This document shows positions 8,058 through 19,848 of a DNA stretch of 64,000 nucleotides, piece by piece. Position numbers and translations under genes: made by a program. The stretch comes from Pseudorhodoferax soli (GTDB lineage Bacteria; Pseudomonadota; Gammaproteobacteria; Burkholderiales; Burkholderiaceae_C): the NCBI RefSeq assembly GCF_003337555.1, contig NZ_QPJK01000005.1, positions 372,001-436,000 on the forward strand, written 5' to 3'. The notes under the pieces are model-generated. The model was not told where the DNA came from. It saw only the letters and a program-made list of their open reading frames with translations, and ran no database searches. The first letter of the stretch is position 1; every line of letters starts with the position of its first letter.

Positions 8058-11009
8058 ATGTCCACCACCACCGTCGCTGAATTCGCCTCCGAACTGAAGA
8101 AGCCCGCAGAGACCCTGCTGGAACAGCTCAAGGGAGCTGGCGTCTCCAAGTCCTCCTCGGCCGATACCCTGTCCGAAACCGACAAGCAAAAGCTGTTGAG
8201 CTACCTGCAGGCCAGCCATGGCACGCAGAGCGCCGACCGCAAGAAGATCACGCTGGTCAAGAAGTCGACCACCGAGATCAAGCAGGCCGACGCCTCCGGC
8301 CGTGCCCGCACGATCCAGGTCGAGGTGCGCAAGAAGCGCACCTTCATCAAGCGTGACGACACGGAAGGCGAAGTCCAGACCGAAGGCAACGAGGAAGCCG
8401 AACGCGCCGCCGAGCGCGAAGAGGCCGAACTTGCCCGCCGCGAGGAAGAAGCCCGCGAGCACGCCGAAGCCCTGCGCCGCCAGGAAGAAGAACTGGCCGA
8501 GCAGCGCCGCCTGCGCGATGAGCAGGAACGCCGCGAGCGTGAAGCCGCCGAAAAGGCCGAACGCGAAGCCGCTGCTGCGGCCGAAGCCGCACGCAAGAGC
8601 GCCGAGCAGGCCCAGGCCCAGGCTGACGCCGCCCGCGCGGCCGAGGCCAAGGTTGCCGCACCTGCTGCTGCTGCTGCGCCCGCGTCCGCGCCGGCACCTG
8701 CCGCCGCTCCCGTTGCCGCTGCAGCCCCCACGCCCGCGGCCGTAGCCCAGGCCGACAAGGCCGCCGCCGCAGCAGCCGCTTCCAAGGCCCGTGCCGAGGA
8801 GGAGGCCGCCCGTTCCAAGGAACTGGCCGAGCGCCGTCGCAAGGCTGAAGCCGAGGCGGCCGCCATCCGTTCCATGATGGCCGCACCCAAGAAGGTGCTG
8901 ATCGCCAAGAAGGAAGAGCCCAAGCCTGTCGCCAAACCGGCCGAGGCCGCGAAGCCCGGCGTCAAGGGCACGCTGCACAAGCCTGCCACGCCAGGCGGTG
9001 TGCGTCCGGCCGTGGGTACGCGCCCGGGTGCTCCTGCACCGGCGGCACCCGGCGGTGCCGGCAAGGAAATCAAGTCGGCCAAGACGTCTTCCGCCTGGGC
9101 CGGCGATCCGGCCAAGAAGAAGGCCATCCCGACCCGCGGCGACTCCAGCGGCGGCGTGGGACGTGGCAACTGGCGCAGCGGCCCGCGTGGCCGCCGTGGC
9201 GACGGCCGCGACCAGCGCGACGACCATGGCCAGTCGGCACCGACCGAAGCCCGCATCATCGAAGTGCACGTGCCCGAGACCATCACGGTCGCCGAGCTGG
9301 CGCACAAGATGTCGATCAAGGCTTCCGAGGTCATCAAGCACCTCATGAAGCTGGGCCAGATGGCCACCATGAACCAGCCGCTGGACCAGGACACGGCCAT
9401 GATCGTGGTCGAGGAAATGGGCCACAAGGCCGTGGTGGCGGCGCTGGACGATCCGGAAGCCTTCACCGAAGACGAAGCGCAGGGCCAACAGGCCGAAGCG
9501 CTGCCGCGCGCACCGGTGGTCACTGTCATGGGCCACGTGGACCACGGCAAGACCTCGCTGCTGGACCGCATCCGCACCGCCAAGGTGGCCGCGGGCGAAG
9601 CCGGCGGCATCACGCAGCATATCGGCGCCTACCACGTCGATACGCCGCGCGGCATGGTGACCTTCCTGGACACCCCGGGCCACGAGGCCTTCACGGCCAT
9701 GCGTGCCCGTGGCGCCCAGGCCACCGACATCGTGATCCTGGTGGTCGCGGCGGACGACGGCGTCATGCCGCAGACCAAGGAAGCCATCAAGCACGCCAAG
9801 GCAGCCGGTGTGCCCATCGTGGTTGCGATCAACAAGATCGACAAGCCCGACGCCAACAGCGAGCGTGTGCGCAGCGAGTTGGTCGGTGAGCAGGTCGTGC
9901 CCGAAGAGTTCGGCGGCGATTCGCCGTTCGTGGAAGTCTCGGCCAAGACCGGCAAGAACATCGACGCGCTGCTCGAGCAGGTGCTGCTGCAGGCCGAAGT
10001 GCTGGAGTTGAAGGCTCCGGTGACCGTGGCCGCCAAGGGCCTGGTCATCGAAGCCAAGCTGGACAAGGGCCGCGGCCCGGTCGCGACGGTGCTGGTGCAG
10101 TCCGGTACGCTGAAGATCGGCGACGTGGTGCTGGCTGGCTCGACCTCGGGCCGCGTGCGCGCCATGATCGACGAAGACGGCCGCCCCTCCAAGGAAGCCG
10201 GCCCGTCGATCCCGGTCGAGATCCAGGGCCTGACCGAAGTGCCGCAGGCCGGCGACGAGTTCATGGTCATGGCCGACGAGCGCCGTGCCCGCGAGATCGC
10301 CACCTACCGTGCTGGCAAGTTCCGCAACACCAAGCTGGCCAAGATGCAGGCCGCCAAGCTGGAGAACATGTTCTCCGACCTGTCGGCTGGCGAAGTCAAG
10401 ATCCTGCCCATCATCCTCAAGGCCGATGTGCAGGGTTCGCAGGAAGCGCTGGCGCAGTCGCTGCTCAAGCTCTCGACCGACGAGGTCAAGGTGCAGATGG
10501 TCTACACCGGTGTGGGCGGCATCAGCGAGTCCGACATCAACCTGGCCATCGCCTCGAAGGCCGTGGTCATCGGCTTCAACGTGCGGGCCGATGTCGGTGC
10601 GCGCAAGCTGGCCGAAGGCAACGGTGTCGACCTCAAGTACTACAGCATCATCTACGACGCCGTGGACGAGCTGAAGACCGCGATGTCCGGCATGCTGGCG
10701 CCCGAGAAGCGCGAAGAGATCATCGGTCATGCCGAGATCCGCACCGTGTTCGTGGCGACCAAGATCGGCACGATCGCCGGTTCCTACGTGCTCGATGGCG
10801 TGGTGCAGCGCAATGCCCACTTCCGCCTGCTGCGCGACAACGTGGTCATCTACACGGGCGAAGTCGAGTCGGTGCGCCGCATGAAGGACGACGTCAAGGA
10901 AGTGCGCGAAGGCTTCGAGTGCGGTATCAAGCTGCGCAACTACAACGACATCCGCGAAGGCGACCAGTTGGAACTGTTCGAAATCAAGGAGATCGCCCGT
11001 ACCCTGTAA
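8058..11009 (+). CDS. infB: Translation initiation factor IF-2
   Basis: GTPase that delivers initiator tRNA to the 30S subunit. The 983-residue product is long because of a charged Glu/Ala/Arg/Lys helical linker (about 100-300), then an Ala/Pro-rich and a basic Gly/Arg segment (about 300-390). The conserved core follows: IF2-N domain, G1 motif GHVDHGKT (about 492-499), [15 protein letters not shown] and the C-terminal beta-barrel domains. A small IF2-associated N-terminal domain is present at residues 1-50. The gap to nusA is 24 bp and to rbfA 21 bp. Internal starts could give shorter isoforms, but I cannot confirm one. Confidence 0.97.
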   Translation: MSTTTVAEFASELKKPAETLLEQLKGAGVSKSSSADTLSETDKQKLLSYLQASHGTQSADRKKITLVKKSTTEIKQADASGRARTIQVEVRKKRTFIKRDDTEGEVQTEGNEEAERAAEREEAELARREEEAREHAEALRRQEEELAEQRRLRDEQERREREAAEKAEREAAAAAEAARKSAEQAQAQADAARAAEAKVAAPAAAAAPASAPAPAAAPVAAAAPTPAAVAQADKAAAAAAASKARAEEEAARSKELAERRRKAEAEAAAIRSMMAAPKKVLIAKKEEPKPVAKPAEAAKPGVKGTLHKPATPGGVRPAVGTRPGAPAPAAPGGAGKEIKSAKTSSAWAGDPAKKKAIPTRGDSSGGVGRGNWRSGPRGRRGDGRDQRDDHGQSAPTEARIIEVHVPETITVAELAHKMSIKASEVIKHLMKLGQMATMNQPLDQDTAMIVVEEMGHKAVVAALDDPEAFTEDEAQGQQAEALPRAPVVTVMGHVDHGKTSLLDRIRTAKVAAGEAGGITQHIGAYHVDTPRGMVTFLDTPGHEAFTAMRARGAQATDIVILVVAADDGVMPQTKEAIKHAKAAGVPIVVAINKIDKPDANSERVRSELVGEQVVPEEFGGDSPFVEVSAKTGKNIDALLEQVLLQAEVLELKAPVTVAAKGLVIEAKLDKGRGPVATVLVQSGTLKIGDVVLAGSTSGRVRAMIDEDGRPSKEAGPSIPVEIQGLTEVPQAGDEFMVMADERRAREIATYRAGKFRNTKLAKMQAAKLENMFSDLSAGEVKILPIILKADVQGSQEALAQSLLKLSTDEVKVQMVYTGVGGISESDINLAIASKAVVIGFNVRADVGARKLAEGNGVDLKYYSIIYDAVDELKTAMSGMLAPEKREEIIGHAEIRTVFVATKIGTIAGSYVLDGVVQRNAHFRLLRDNVVIYTGEVESVRRMKDDVKEVREGFECGIKLRNYNDIREGDQLELFEIKEIARTL

Positions 11010-11030
11010 GGGGTCCGGAGGGAGTAAGCC

Positions 11031-11402
11031 ATGCCCGCGAAGAAATCCGCAGCACCCAACCGCAGCCTGAAGGTGGCCGACCAGATCCAGCGCGATCTGA
11101 CGGAGATCATCGCGCGCGAGCTCAAGGATCCGCGCGTGGGCATGGTCACCGTGCAGGCCGTCGAGGTCACGCCGGACTACGCCCACGCCAAGGTGTTCTT
11201 CACCGTGCTGGTGGGCCAGCCTGACGAGACGCAGGACGCACTGAACCAGGCCGCCGGTTTCCTGCGCAACCATCTGTTCAAGCGCCTGCACATCCACACG
11301 GTGCCGACGCTGCACTTCCAGTTCGACCGCACCACCGAGCGTGCGGCCGACATGAACGCGCTGATCGCGCGTGCCGTCGCTTCGCGCTCCAAAGACGACT
11401 AG
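11031..11402 (+). CDS. rbfA: 30S ribosome-binding factor RbfA
   Basis: Small KH-type protein that binds immature 30S subunits and is needed for 16S rRNA 5'-end processing, especially in the cold. The 123 residues begin with a lysine-rich tail and then show the family run [20 protein letters not shown]. The typical FFTVL strand and the C-terminal DMNALI segment follow. GGAG lies upstream of the ATG. truB starts 3 bp after its stop, so the two are probably co-translated. Confidence 0.95.
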   Translation: MPAKKSAAPNRSLKVADQIQRDLTEIIARELKDPRVGMVTVQAVEVTPDYAHAKVFFTVLVGQPDETQDALNQAAGFLRNHLFKRLHIHTVPTLHFQFDRTTERAADMNALIARAVASRSKDD

Positions 11403-11405
11403 CCC

Positions 11406-12356
11406 ATGAACGCGCCACGCACCAGGGTGCAGCGGCGCCCTGTGCATGGGGTGTTGCTGCTCGACAAGCCGCTGGGGTTCTCCAGCAACGACGCCTTGCA
11501 AAAGGCGAAGTGGCTGCTGCGCGCCGAAAAAGGCGGGCACACCGGCACATTGGACCCGCTGGCCACCGGCGTGCTGCCGCTGTGCTTCGGCGCGGCCACC
11601 AAGTTCAGCCAGCTGCACCTGGACGCCGACAAGACCTACGAGACCACCGTGCGCCTGGGCGTCACCACGACCACGGCCGATGCCGAGGGCGAGATCGTCC
11701 AGCAGCGGCCCGTCGCCTGCAGCCTCGGCCAGGTGGTCGAGGTGCTCGACCGCTTCATGGGCCCCATCGCCCAGCTGCCGCCGATGCACAGCGCGCTCAA
11801 GAAGGACGGCAAGGCGCTGTACGAGTACGCACGCGCCGGCGTGACCGTGGAGCGCCAGCCGCGCCACGTGGTCATCCACGAGCTGGAACTGCTGGATGCA
11901 CAACTGCAGGGCGATGCACCGCATTTGCGTCTGCGCGTGCAGTGCTCCAAGGGCACCTACATCCGCACGCTGGGCGAAGACATCGGCGATGCGCTCGGCT
12001 GCGGCGGCCACCTCGTGGCCCTGCGCCGCGTGGCCACCGGCCCGTTCGAGGCCGCGCAGTGCATCACGCTCGCCGAGCTCGAAGCCCTGCCCGAAGACCA
12101 GCGCCTGGCACGGGTGCTGCTCTGCGAGGCACTGCTGCCACAACACACGCGCGTCACCTTGTCCGAGCAGGATGCAGGGCGCTTTCTGTCGGGCATGCGC
12201 AGGCGTGGTGCCTGGCCCGACGCCGATGCCGCCGCGGTCTTCGGCGACCAACCGCATGCCCTCTTGGGCACCGCCCATGTCAAGGCCGGGGAGCTGATTC
12301 CCTCCCGGCTGCTGAGTCCCATCGAAATTCAACAGATCCTGGAAACCCAACCATGA
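11406..12356 (+). CDS. truB: tRNA pseudouridine-55 synthase TruB
   Basis: Converts U55 of the T-psi-C loop of tRNA to pseudouridine. The catalytic motif [13 protein letters not shown] is intact with Asp50 as the nucleophile. The downstream DKTYE and KGTYIRTL family motifs are also present. The length of 316 residues is normal. A C-terminal PUA-like domain is probable (about 250-310). The stop codon overlaps the ATG of typA as ATGA, so the GTPase gene is tied into this operon. Confidence 0.96.
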   Translation: MNAPRTRVQRRPVHGVLLLDKPLGFSSNDALQKAKWLLRAEKGGHTGTLDPLATGVLPLCFGAATKFSQLHLDADKTYETTVRLGVTTTTADAEGEIVQQRPVACSLGQVVEVLDRFMGPIAQLPPMHSALKKDGKALYEYARAGVTVERQPRHVVIHELELLDAQLQGDAPHLRLRVQCSKGTYIRTLGEDIGDALGCGGHLVALRRVATGPFEAAQCITLAELEALPEDQRLARVLLCEALLPQHTRVTLSEQDAGRFLSGMRRRGAWPDADAAAVFGDQPHALLGTAHVKAGELIPSRLLSPIEIQQILETQP

Positions 12357-14179
12357 GCAAACAGATCCGCAACATCGCCATCATCGCCCACGTCGACCAT
12401 GGCAAGACCACCATGGTCGACCAGCTGCTGCGCCAGAGCGGCACCTTCGCCGAGCACGAGAAGGTCGTCGACACCGTGATGGACAACAACGCCATCGAAA
12501 AGGAACGCGGCATCACGATCCTGGCGAAGAACTGCGCCGTGACCTGGAAGGGCACGCACATCAACATCGTCGACACCCCGGGCCACGCGGACTTCGGCGG
12601 CGAGGTGGAACGTGCGCTGTCCATGGTCGACAGCGTGGTGCTGCTGATCGACGCGCAGGAAGGCCCGATGCCGCAGACGCGCTTCGTGACCAAGAAGGCG
12701 CTGGCCCTGGGACTCAAGCCCATCCTGGTGGTGAACAAGGTCGACAAGCCGGGCGCGCGCCCGCAGCACGTGGTCAACGCCGCGTTCGACCTGTTCGACA
12801 AGCTCGGCGCGACCGACGAACAACTCGACTTCCCCGTGGTCTACGCCTCCGGCATCAACGGCTGGTCCTCGCTCGAAGAAGGCGCACCGGGCGAACAGTG
12901 GGGCACCGACATGTCGGCCCTGTTCGACACCATCCTGAGCCACGTTCCCGCGAACTCGGGTGATGCGGCCGCACCGCTGCAGCTGCAGATCTCCGCTCTC
13001 GACTTCTCCACCTTCGTCGGCCGCATTGGCGTGGGCCGCATCAGCCAGGGCACGATCAAGCCGATGATGGATGTGGTCGTCATGGAAGGTCCGGACGGCA
13101 AGACCTACAAAGGCCGCGTCAACCAGGTGCTGACCTTCCAGGGCCTGGACCGCGTGCAGGCCACCGAAGCCGGCCCCGGCGAGATCGTGCTGATCAATGG
13201 GCTGGGCGACATCGGCATCGGCGTGACCATCACCGACCCGACCAGCCCGGCACCGCTGCCCATGCTCAAGGTCGACGAGCCCACGCTGACGATGAACTTC
13301 TGCGTCAACACCAGCCCGCTGGCCGGCCGCGAAGGCAAGTACATCACCAGCCGCCAGATCTGGGACCGCCTGCAAAAAGAACTGCAGCACAACGTCGCGC
13401 TGCGTGTCGCCGAGACCGACGAAGAAGGCATCTTCGAGGTCATGGGCCGTGGCGAACTGCACCTGACCATCCTCTTGGAAAACATGCGCCGCGAAGGCTA
13501 CGAGCTGGCCGTCTCCAAGCCGCGCGTGGTGTTTCGCACTGTCGACGGCGAGAAGCACGAGCCGATCGAACTCGTGACGGCCGACATCGAAGACCAGCAC
13601 CAGGGCGGCGTGATGCAGGCGCTGGGCGAGCGCAAGGGCGAACTCGTCAACATGGAGCCGGACGGCCGTGGCCGCGTGCGCCTGGAGTACCGCATCCCGG
13701 CGCGTGGCCTGATCGGCTTCACCAATGAGTTTCTGAACCTGACGCGCGGCTCCGGCCTCATCAGCAACATCTTCGACAGCTACGAGCCCCACAAGGGCGA
13801 GATCGGCGGCCGCAAGAACGGCGTGCTGATCTCCATGGACGACGGTGAAATCTTCACCTACGCCCTCGGCAAGCTGGACGACCGCGGCCGCATGTTCGTG
13901 CGCGCCAACGACCCGGTGTACGAAGGCATGATCGTCGGCATCCACAGCCGCGACAACGACCTGGTGGTCAACGCCACGCGCACCAAGCAGCTGACCAACT
14001 TCCGCGTGTCCGGCAAGGAAGACGCGATCAAGATCACGCCGCCGATCGACCTCACGCTGGAATACGGCGTGGAGTTCATCGAGGACGACGAACTGGTCGA
14101 GATCACGCCCAAGAGCGTGCGCCTGCGCAAGCGCTACCTCAAGGAACACGAGCGCAAGCGCGCCAGCCGCGACGCCTGA
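12353..14179 (+). CDS. typA: Ribosome-associated GTPase TypA/BipA
   Basis: Translational GTPase related to EF-G that supports ribosome assembly and stress or cold adaptation. The ATG at 12353 gives [20 protein letters not shown] with the G1 motif at residues 11-18. Further motifs are [17 protein letters not shown] and [13 protein letters not shown]-like domains III and V and the BipA-specific C-terminus, ending near residue 608, follow. Full length is 608 residues. The long upstream extension of the open frame is only the shadow of truB. A strong terminator follows. Confidence 0.96.
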   Translation: MSKQIRNIAIIAHVDHGKTTMVDQLLRQSGTFAEHEKVVDTVMDNNAIEKERGITILAKNCAVTWKGTHINIVDTPGHADFGGEVERALSMVDSVVLLIDAQEGPMPQTRFVTKKALALGLKPILVVNKVDKPGARPQHVVNAAFDLFDKLGATDEQLDFPVVYASGINGWSSLEEGAPGEQWGTDMSALFDTILSHVPANSGDAAAPLQLQISALDFSTFVGRIGVGRISQGTIKPMMDVVVMEGPDGKTYKGRVNQVLTFQGLDRVQATEAGPGEIVLINGLGDIGIGVTITDPTSPAPLPMLKVDEPTLTMNFCVNTSPLAGREGKYITSRQIWDRLQKELQHNVALRVAETDEEGIFEVMGRGELHLTILLENMRREGYELAVSKPRVVFRTVDGEKHEPIELVTADIEDQHQGGVMQALGERKGELVNMEPDGRGRVRLEYRIPARGLIGFTNEFLNLTRGSGLISNIFDSYEPHKGEIGGRKNGVLISMDDGEIFTYALGKLDDRGRMFVRANDPVYEGMIVGIHSRDNDLVVNATRTKQLTNFRVSGKEDAIKITPPIDLTLEYGVEFIEDDELVEITPKSVRLRKRYLKEHERKRASRDA

Positions 14180-14210
14180 TCGCGGTTTCGACGTACAGGG
14201 TTAACCCTTG

Positions 14211-14241
14211 AAACGGCCTCTGGATCTCCAGAGGCCGTTTT
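14211..14241 (+). terminator. Rho-independent terminator after typA
   Basis: AAACGGCCTCTGGA (14211-14224) pairs perfectly with TCCAGAGGCCGTTT (14227-14240), followed by a short T run. It ends the rimP-to-typA operon and separates it from dctA. Confidence 0.85.
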
Positions 14242-14327
14242 GCTTGCGCGTCTGGAAGGCCGGAGCGCCGGCGCGCAGGCGTGATCGGATTTCCTTGTGA
14301 ATCAACGGCTTGCCGCACGGCGCAAGG

Positions 14328-14342
14328 TGGCACGCGCATTGC
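14328..14342 (+). promoter_or_regulatory. Sigma-54 promoter of dctA
   Basis: The string TGGCACGCGCATTGC has the invariant GG (14329-14330) and GC (14341-14342) exactly 12 bp apart and matches the -24/-12 consensus. It lies 36 bp upstream of the dctA ATG. An NtrC-family activator (DctD) is encoded in the same locus, so DctBD-dependent induction of dctA is the natural reading. An imperfect palindrome of the form TTGC-N8-GCAA (14310-14325) lies just upstream but is too close to be a usual enhancer site. Confidence 0.8.
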
Positions 14343-14377
14343 GAAGTGGCTTCTTTCTCCACCCAAAGAGACAAGCC

Positions 14378-15739
14378 ATGGATCCAGTCGCCAAGCCCCG
14401 TCCGTTCTACCGCTCCCTGTACTTCCAGGTCATCACGGCCATCGTGGTCGGCGTGCTGCTCGGGCACTTCTACCCGGACACGGGCGCCGCCATGAAGCCG
14501 CTGGGCGACGGCTTCATCAAGCTGATCAAGATGGTCATCGCGCCCATCATCTTCTGCACGGTGGTGGTCGGCATCGCCGGCATGGAGGACATGAAGCGCG
14601 TCGGCAAGACCGGTGGCTATGCGCTGCTGTACTTTGAGATCGTCAGCTCCATCGCGCTCATCGTCGGTCTGGTCATCATCAACCTCGTCAAGCCCGGGGC
14701 GGGCATGAACGTGGATGTGAGCCAGCTCGACACCAAGGCCATCGCGGCCTACACCCAGCCCGGCCAGATGCAGGGCACGGTGGACTTCCTGCTGCACGTG
14801 ATCCCCAACACGGTGGTCGACGCCTTCGCCAAGGGCGAGATCCTGCAGGTGCTGCTGTTCTCGGTGATGTTCGGCTTCGCGCTGCACCGCTTCGGTGGCC
14901 GCGGCACGCTGGTGTTCGACTTCATCGAGAAGTTCTCGCACGTGCTGTTCGTGATCGTCGGCTACATCATGAAGGTCGCGCCCATCGGCGCCTTCGGTGC
15001 CATGGCGTTCACCATCGGCAAGTACGGCCTGGGCTCGCTGGTGCAGCTGGGCCAGCTGATGGCCACGTTCTATGCCACCTGCCTGTTCTTCATCTTCGTG
15101 GTGCTCGGCACCATTGCCAAGGCGCACGGCTTCTCGGTCTGGAAGTTCATCAAGTACATCAAGGAAGAACTGCTGATCGTGCTGGGCACCTCGTCCAGCG
15201 AGTCGGTGCTGCCGCGCATCATGGCCAAGCTGGAGAACCTGGGCGTGCGCAAGTCCACGGTGGGCCTGGTCGTGCCGACCGGCTACTCGTTCAACCTGGA
15301 CGGCACCTCGATCTACCTGACCATGGCCGCCGTGTTCATCGCCCAGGCCACCAACACGCCGCTGGACATCACGCACCAGATCACGCTGCTGCTGGTGCTG
15401 CTGCTCACGAGCAAGGGCGCCGCCGGCGTCACCGGCTCGGGCTTCATCGTGCTGGCGGCCACGCTGTCGGCCGTGGGCCATGTGCCGGTGGCCGGCCTGG
15501 CGCTGATCCTGGGCATCGACCGCTTCATGTCCGAGGCACGCGCGCTGACCAACCTGATCGGCAACGGCGTGGCCACCGTGGTGGTGGGCAAGTGGACCGG
15601 CGACCTGGACACCGCGCGCATGCAGGCGGTGCTGAACAACGAGACGCCGGCCGAGTCGGACAGCCCCGAAGCCGTGCTCGATGCCGTGGAACACCACATG
15701 CCGGCCTCGGCGCAATCCGCGGGCAACGCGCGGGCCTGA
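14378..15739 (+). CDS. dctA: C4-dicarboxylate:cation symporter DctA
   Basis: Secondary transporter of the glutamate/aspartate symporter family for aerobic uptake of succinate, fumarate and malate. The ATG at 14378 gives [19 protein letters not shown] and a normal length of 453 residues; the longer open frame would run through the promoter. Family motifs are intact: the serine-rich re-entrant loop ([13 protein letters not shown], about residue 270) and the substrate/cation site [13 protein letters not shown] (about 305). About eight membrane helices are expected. Expression is probably driven by the sigma-54 promoter upstream under DctB/DctD. Confidence 0.95.
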   Translation: MDPVAKPRPFYRSLYFQVITAIVVGVLLGHFYPDTGAAMKPLGDGFIKLIKMVIAPIIFCTVVVGIAGMEDMKRVGKTGGYALLYFEIVSSIALIVGLVIINLVKPGAGMNVDVSQLDTKAIAAYTQPGQMQGTVDFLLHVIPNTVVDAFAKGEILQVLLFSVMFGFALHRFGGRGTLVFDFIEKFSHVLFVIVGYIMKVAPIGAFGAMAFTIGKYGLGSLVQLGQLMATFYATCLFFIFVVLGTIAKAHGFSVWKFIKYIKEELLIVLGTSSSESVLPRIMAKLENLGVRKSTVGLVVPTGYSFNLDGTSIYLTMAAVFIAQATNTPLDITHQITLLLVLLLTSKGAAGVTGSGFIVLAATLSAVGHVPVAGLALILGIDRFMSEARALTNLIGNGVATVVVGKWTGDLDTARMQAVLNNETPAESDSPEAVLDAVEHHMPASAQSAGNARA

Positions 15740-15760
15740 TCGCCAGAACTGCGCACGACT

Positions 15761-15817
15761 TGGTGCAAGATGGGGGCAGGGCGCCGGGGCCGGCGTCCGC
15801 ATCCGTCCTTTGCACCA
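15761..15817 (+). promoter_or_regulatory. Inverted repeat in the leader of the gene at 15829
   Basis: TGGTGCAA (15761-15768) is perfectly complementary to TTGCACCA (15810-15817), whose end abuts the ribosome-binding site AGGAGA. Folding would bring a stem next to the translation start and could limit ribosome access. It could also be a dyad operator. Only the sequence symmetry is observed; the function is inferred. Confidence 0.35.
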
Positions 15818-15828
15818 GGAGACAAGCC

Positions 15829-16527
15829 ATGGCAAGCAGCAAGACCGGCATCGACACCGAAGCCTTGATCGCCCAGTACGAGCAGGCCACCAACCAGCAG
15901 GCGCAGGCCCTGCGCCAGGCCGTGCACGACACCACGCTCAAGGCGCTGCAGCAGCGCGAGCTCACGCTCAAGGCGATCAAGGACGTGGTCAAGTCCGTGA
16001 CCGAGGCCGCGGCCCAGGGCGCGGCGCGCAACACCCATGGCGTGGACATCGATGCGATGCTCGCGCAGACCGTGGCCGGTGTCGACGATGCGGTGCGCCA
16101 GGCCGTCCATGCCAGCCAGCGCGCCTTGCAGCAGCTGCTGGACCAGGGCCTGGACGTGCGCGAGAAGCAGGTCAAGAAGGCCATGGACGACATCGAGAAG
16201 ATGGAAGACATGGTGTTCCAGACCATGCGCAAGGCCACCAGCAACACCGCGCTGGCGCCGATGCAGGGCGCCTGGGCCCAGGCCCTGATGCTGTTCGGCC
16301 AGGGCGACAGCGCCACCGGCCAGGCCGCGAGCGAAGCCGTGGAGCAACTGCTGGCCAAGGCCCAGGCGGCAGCGCGCGAAGGCCGTGCCTTCAACCAGCG
16401 TGCGGCCCAGGCGTTCATGGACCACTACGCCACGCTGGTCAGCGGCGTGCTGATCGGCATGTCCGAAGCCATGGGCGCGGCACCGGCCAGCGCGGCCAAG
16501 CCGCCGCCAGCGCGCAAGAGCCGCTGA
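15829..16527 (+). CDS. Uncharacterised helical protein between dctA and dctBD
   Basis: The ATG at 15829 has the ribosome-binding site AGGAGACAAGCC, nearly identical to that of dctA. The 232 residues are almost free of Pro and Gly up to about residue 210. They are rich in Ala, Gln, Lys and Glu and have no signal peptide or membrane segment, so a soluble, mostly alpha-helical, probably coiled-coil protein is likely. An Ala/Pro/Lys tail ends it. It resembles phasin-like or DUF6781-type proteins only in composition. Its position 90 bp after dctA and 10 bp before dctB suggests co-expression with the dicarboxylate system, but no enzymatic motif is visible. Confidence 0.75.
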   Translation: MASSKTGIDTEALIAQYEQATNQQAQALRQAVHDTTLKALQQRELTLKAIKDVVKSVTEAAAQGAARNTHGVDIDAMLAQTVAGVDDAVRQAVHASQRALQQLLDQGLDVREKQVKKAMDDIEKMEDMVFQTMRKATSNTALAPMQGAWAQALMLFGQGDSATGQAASEAVEQLLAKAQAAAREGRAFNQRAAQAFMDHYATLVSGVLIGMSEAMGAAPASAAKPPPARKSR

Positions 16528-16537
16528 CGGGAGCGCG

Positions 16538-18411
16538 ATGGCGGACAGTCCGGCCCAGCCAGAGCGCGCACAGCGCCTGACCGCGCGCCTGGCCGCCCGC
16601 AGCGCCACCGCCGCGCTGCTGATCGGCCTGGCCGCTTGGGCCGGCAGCTGGCTCGCCATGCACCAGGGCCTGGCGGCGCTGGAGCAGGTGGCGGCTCAGC
16701 GGCTCGAGGTGGCGGCCGCGCGGCTCGATGCGCAACTCGCACGCTTCGACTTCCTGCCCTCGTTGCTGGAGACCTCTCCCGAGGTCATGCAGTTCTTCGC
16801 GCATCCCGCAGACGGCCAGCGCGCCTACGGCGTCAACCTGTACCTGCAGTCGCTCAACGCCATCGCCGGTTCCGACAACCTGTACCTCGTCGACCGCGGA
16901 GGCACCGCCATCGCCGCGGCCGACTTCGCGCTGCCGGGCACGCCATACGGGCGCGACTTGTCGTACCGGCCCTATGTGCGCGACGCGCTGGCCTCCGGCC
17001 GCGGCCACTTCTACGGGCTGGGCGTGACGACGGCGCGTGCCGGCTACTACCTGTCGTACGCGCTGCCCTCGCAGGGCACCGCCCTGGGCCTGGCCACCGT
17101 CAAGGTCGACCTCGCCGGCATGGAGCAGGAATGGCGCCAGCTGCCCGGGCCCGTGCTCGTGGTGGACGAGCACCAGGTCGCCATCCTTTCGAGTCGCGAC
17201 GACTGGCGCTGGCGCCCGCTGGTGGCGCTGACGGAGGAGGCCCGCGCCGAGGCCGCCGCCGCCCGCCGCTACGGGCCAAGCTCGCTGGAGCCCCTGGGCT
17301 GGCGCGACCGCGCGGAGGGCGATGGCCAGGCCCGCCGGACGCAGAGCGAGGGGCAAGCCTCCGGAGCGCAGAGCGACGGGCAAGCCCGCGGAACGCACAG
17401 CGACGGGCAAGCCCGCCGCGTGCGGGTCGATGGCAGGCCCTGGCTGGCCAGCACGCGCCAGGTGCACCAGGGTCGCTGGCAGCTGATCCTGCTCGACGAC
17501 GAGGCGGCCGTGCGCGCCAGCGCGCGCAACTGGGCCTTCAGCGCGGCACTGGCGATGGCCTTGCTGCTGGCCGCAGGCGCCTTGCTCGGTGCGCGCCGCC
17601 GCGCAGTCCGCCAGCACCTGGCCAGCCGCGCCGCGCTGCAGCGCGCCCACGATGCACTGGAACGCAAGGTGGCAGAGCGCACGGCGGCCCTGCAGGCCGC
17701 GCAGGACGAACTCGTGCACGCCGGCAAACTGGCGGTACTGGGCCAGCTGTCGGCCGGGCTGGTGCACGAACTCAACCAGCCGCTGGCCGCGCTGCAGACC
17801 GTCTCTGACAACGCCGACCAGCTGATCCAGCGCAACCGGCTCGACGAGGCGCGCGACAACCTCGCCCGCATCGGCCGGCTCGTGGGCCGGCTCAAGCGCC
17901 TGTCCTCGCAGCTGCGGCTGTTCGCGAGCAAGCCGGCCGACATCGTCGGCAGCGTCGAACTGCTGCGCCTGGTGCAGGAGCTGCAGCAGCAGCTCGCGCC
18001 GCGCCTCCAGGAAGGCGGGATCGTGCTCTCGCTGGAGGGCCTGCCCGCCACGCTGGCCGTGGCCGGCGACGAAAGCCGCATGGAACAGGTGCTGGCCAAC
18101 CTGCTGGGCAATGCCATCGACGCACTGCAGGGCTGGCCCGGGGCGCGCCGCATCGACGTGGCGGCCACGGTGGCAGGCGGCCGCGCGCGCGTCGCGATCC
18201 GCAACAATGGGCCCCTGATTCCGGACACGATCCTCGCCCGCATGTTCCAGCCCTTCATCACCACCAAGCCCGCCGGCAAGGGCATGGGCCTGGGCCTCAT
18301 GGTCTCCGCCCACCTCGTGCGGGAGTTCGGCGGCACGCTCAGCGCGCACAACCTGGCACCCACCGGCGCCGAGTTCGTCATCGACCTGCCGCTGCGGCGT
18401 GCCGATGCGCC

Positions 18412-18415
<4 letters not shown>
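16538..18415 (+). CDS. dctB: DctB-like sensor histidine kinase for C4-dicarboxylates
   Basis: Membrane sensor kinase of the DctB type. Order: short cytoplasmic tail, TM1 (about 25-45), periplasmic Cache-type sensing domain (about 50-315), TM2 (about 327-350), coiled coil, HisKA with the H-box HELNQPLAAL (His410), and HATPase_c with an N-box (NLLGNAID) and GKGMGLGL. At 625 residues it fits the family. An unusual array of four 9-residue repeats (residues 261-296) sits near the membrane end of the periplasmic domain. The stop overlaps the ATG of dctD, so kinase and regulator are coupled. Confidence 0.92.
17318..17425 (+). repeat. Four in-frame 27-bp tandem repeats inside dctB
   Basis: Four consecutive 27-bp units begin at 17318, 17345, 17372 and 17399. 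The last two share the string AGCGACGGGCAAGCCCGC. They encode variants of SDGQARGTQ. The units are in frame and preserve the kinase reading frame. They look like a recent minisatellite expansion in a membrane-proximal periplasmic segment. Confidence 0.85.
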
Positions 18416-19773
<1,358 letters not shown>

Positions 19774-19848
19774 CAGTGCGTTGACAGCCCTGCCGGTCAA
19801 ACGACTGTTCGGGCCATGCAGGCGGTGTCGGCGACGCGCGAGGCAGTC

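Noticed and set aside
8037-12350. A 1437-codon minus-strand open frame opposite infB, rbfA and truB
   Set aside because: The forward strand encodes clearly conserved proteins there, and the antisense translation is a Gly/His/Leu-rich shadow with no recognisable motif.
17318-17425. The 27-bp repeats considered as a CRISPR-like array
   Set aside because: The units are directly tandem with no spacers, are in frame within a conserved kinase gene, and no cas gene is present.
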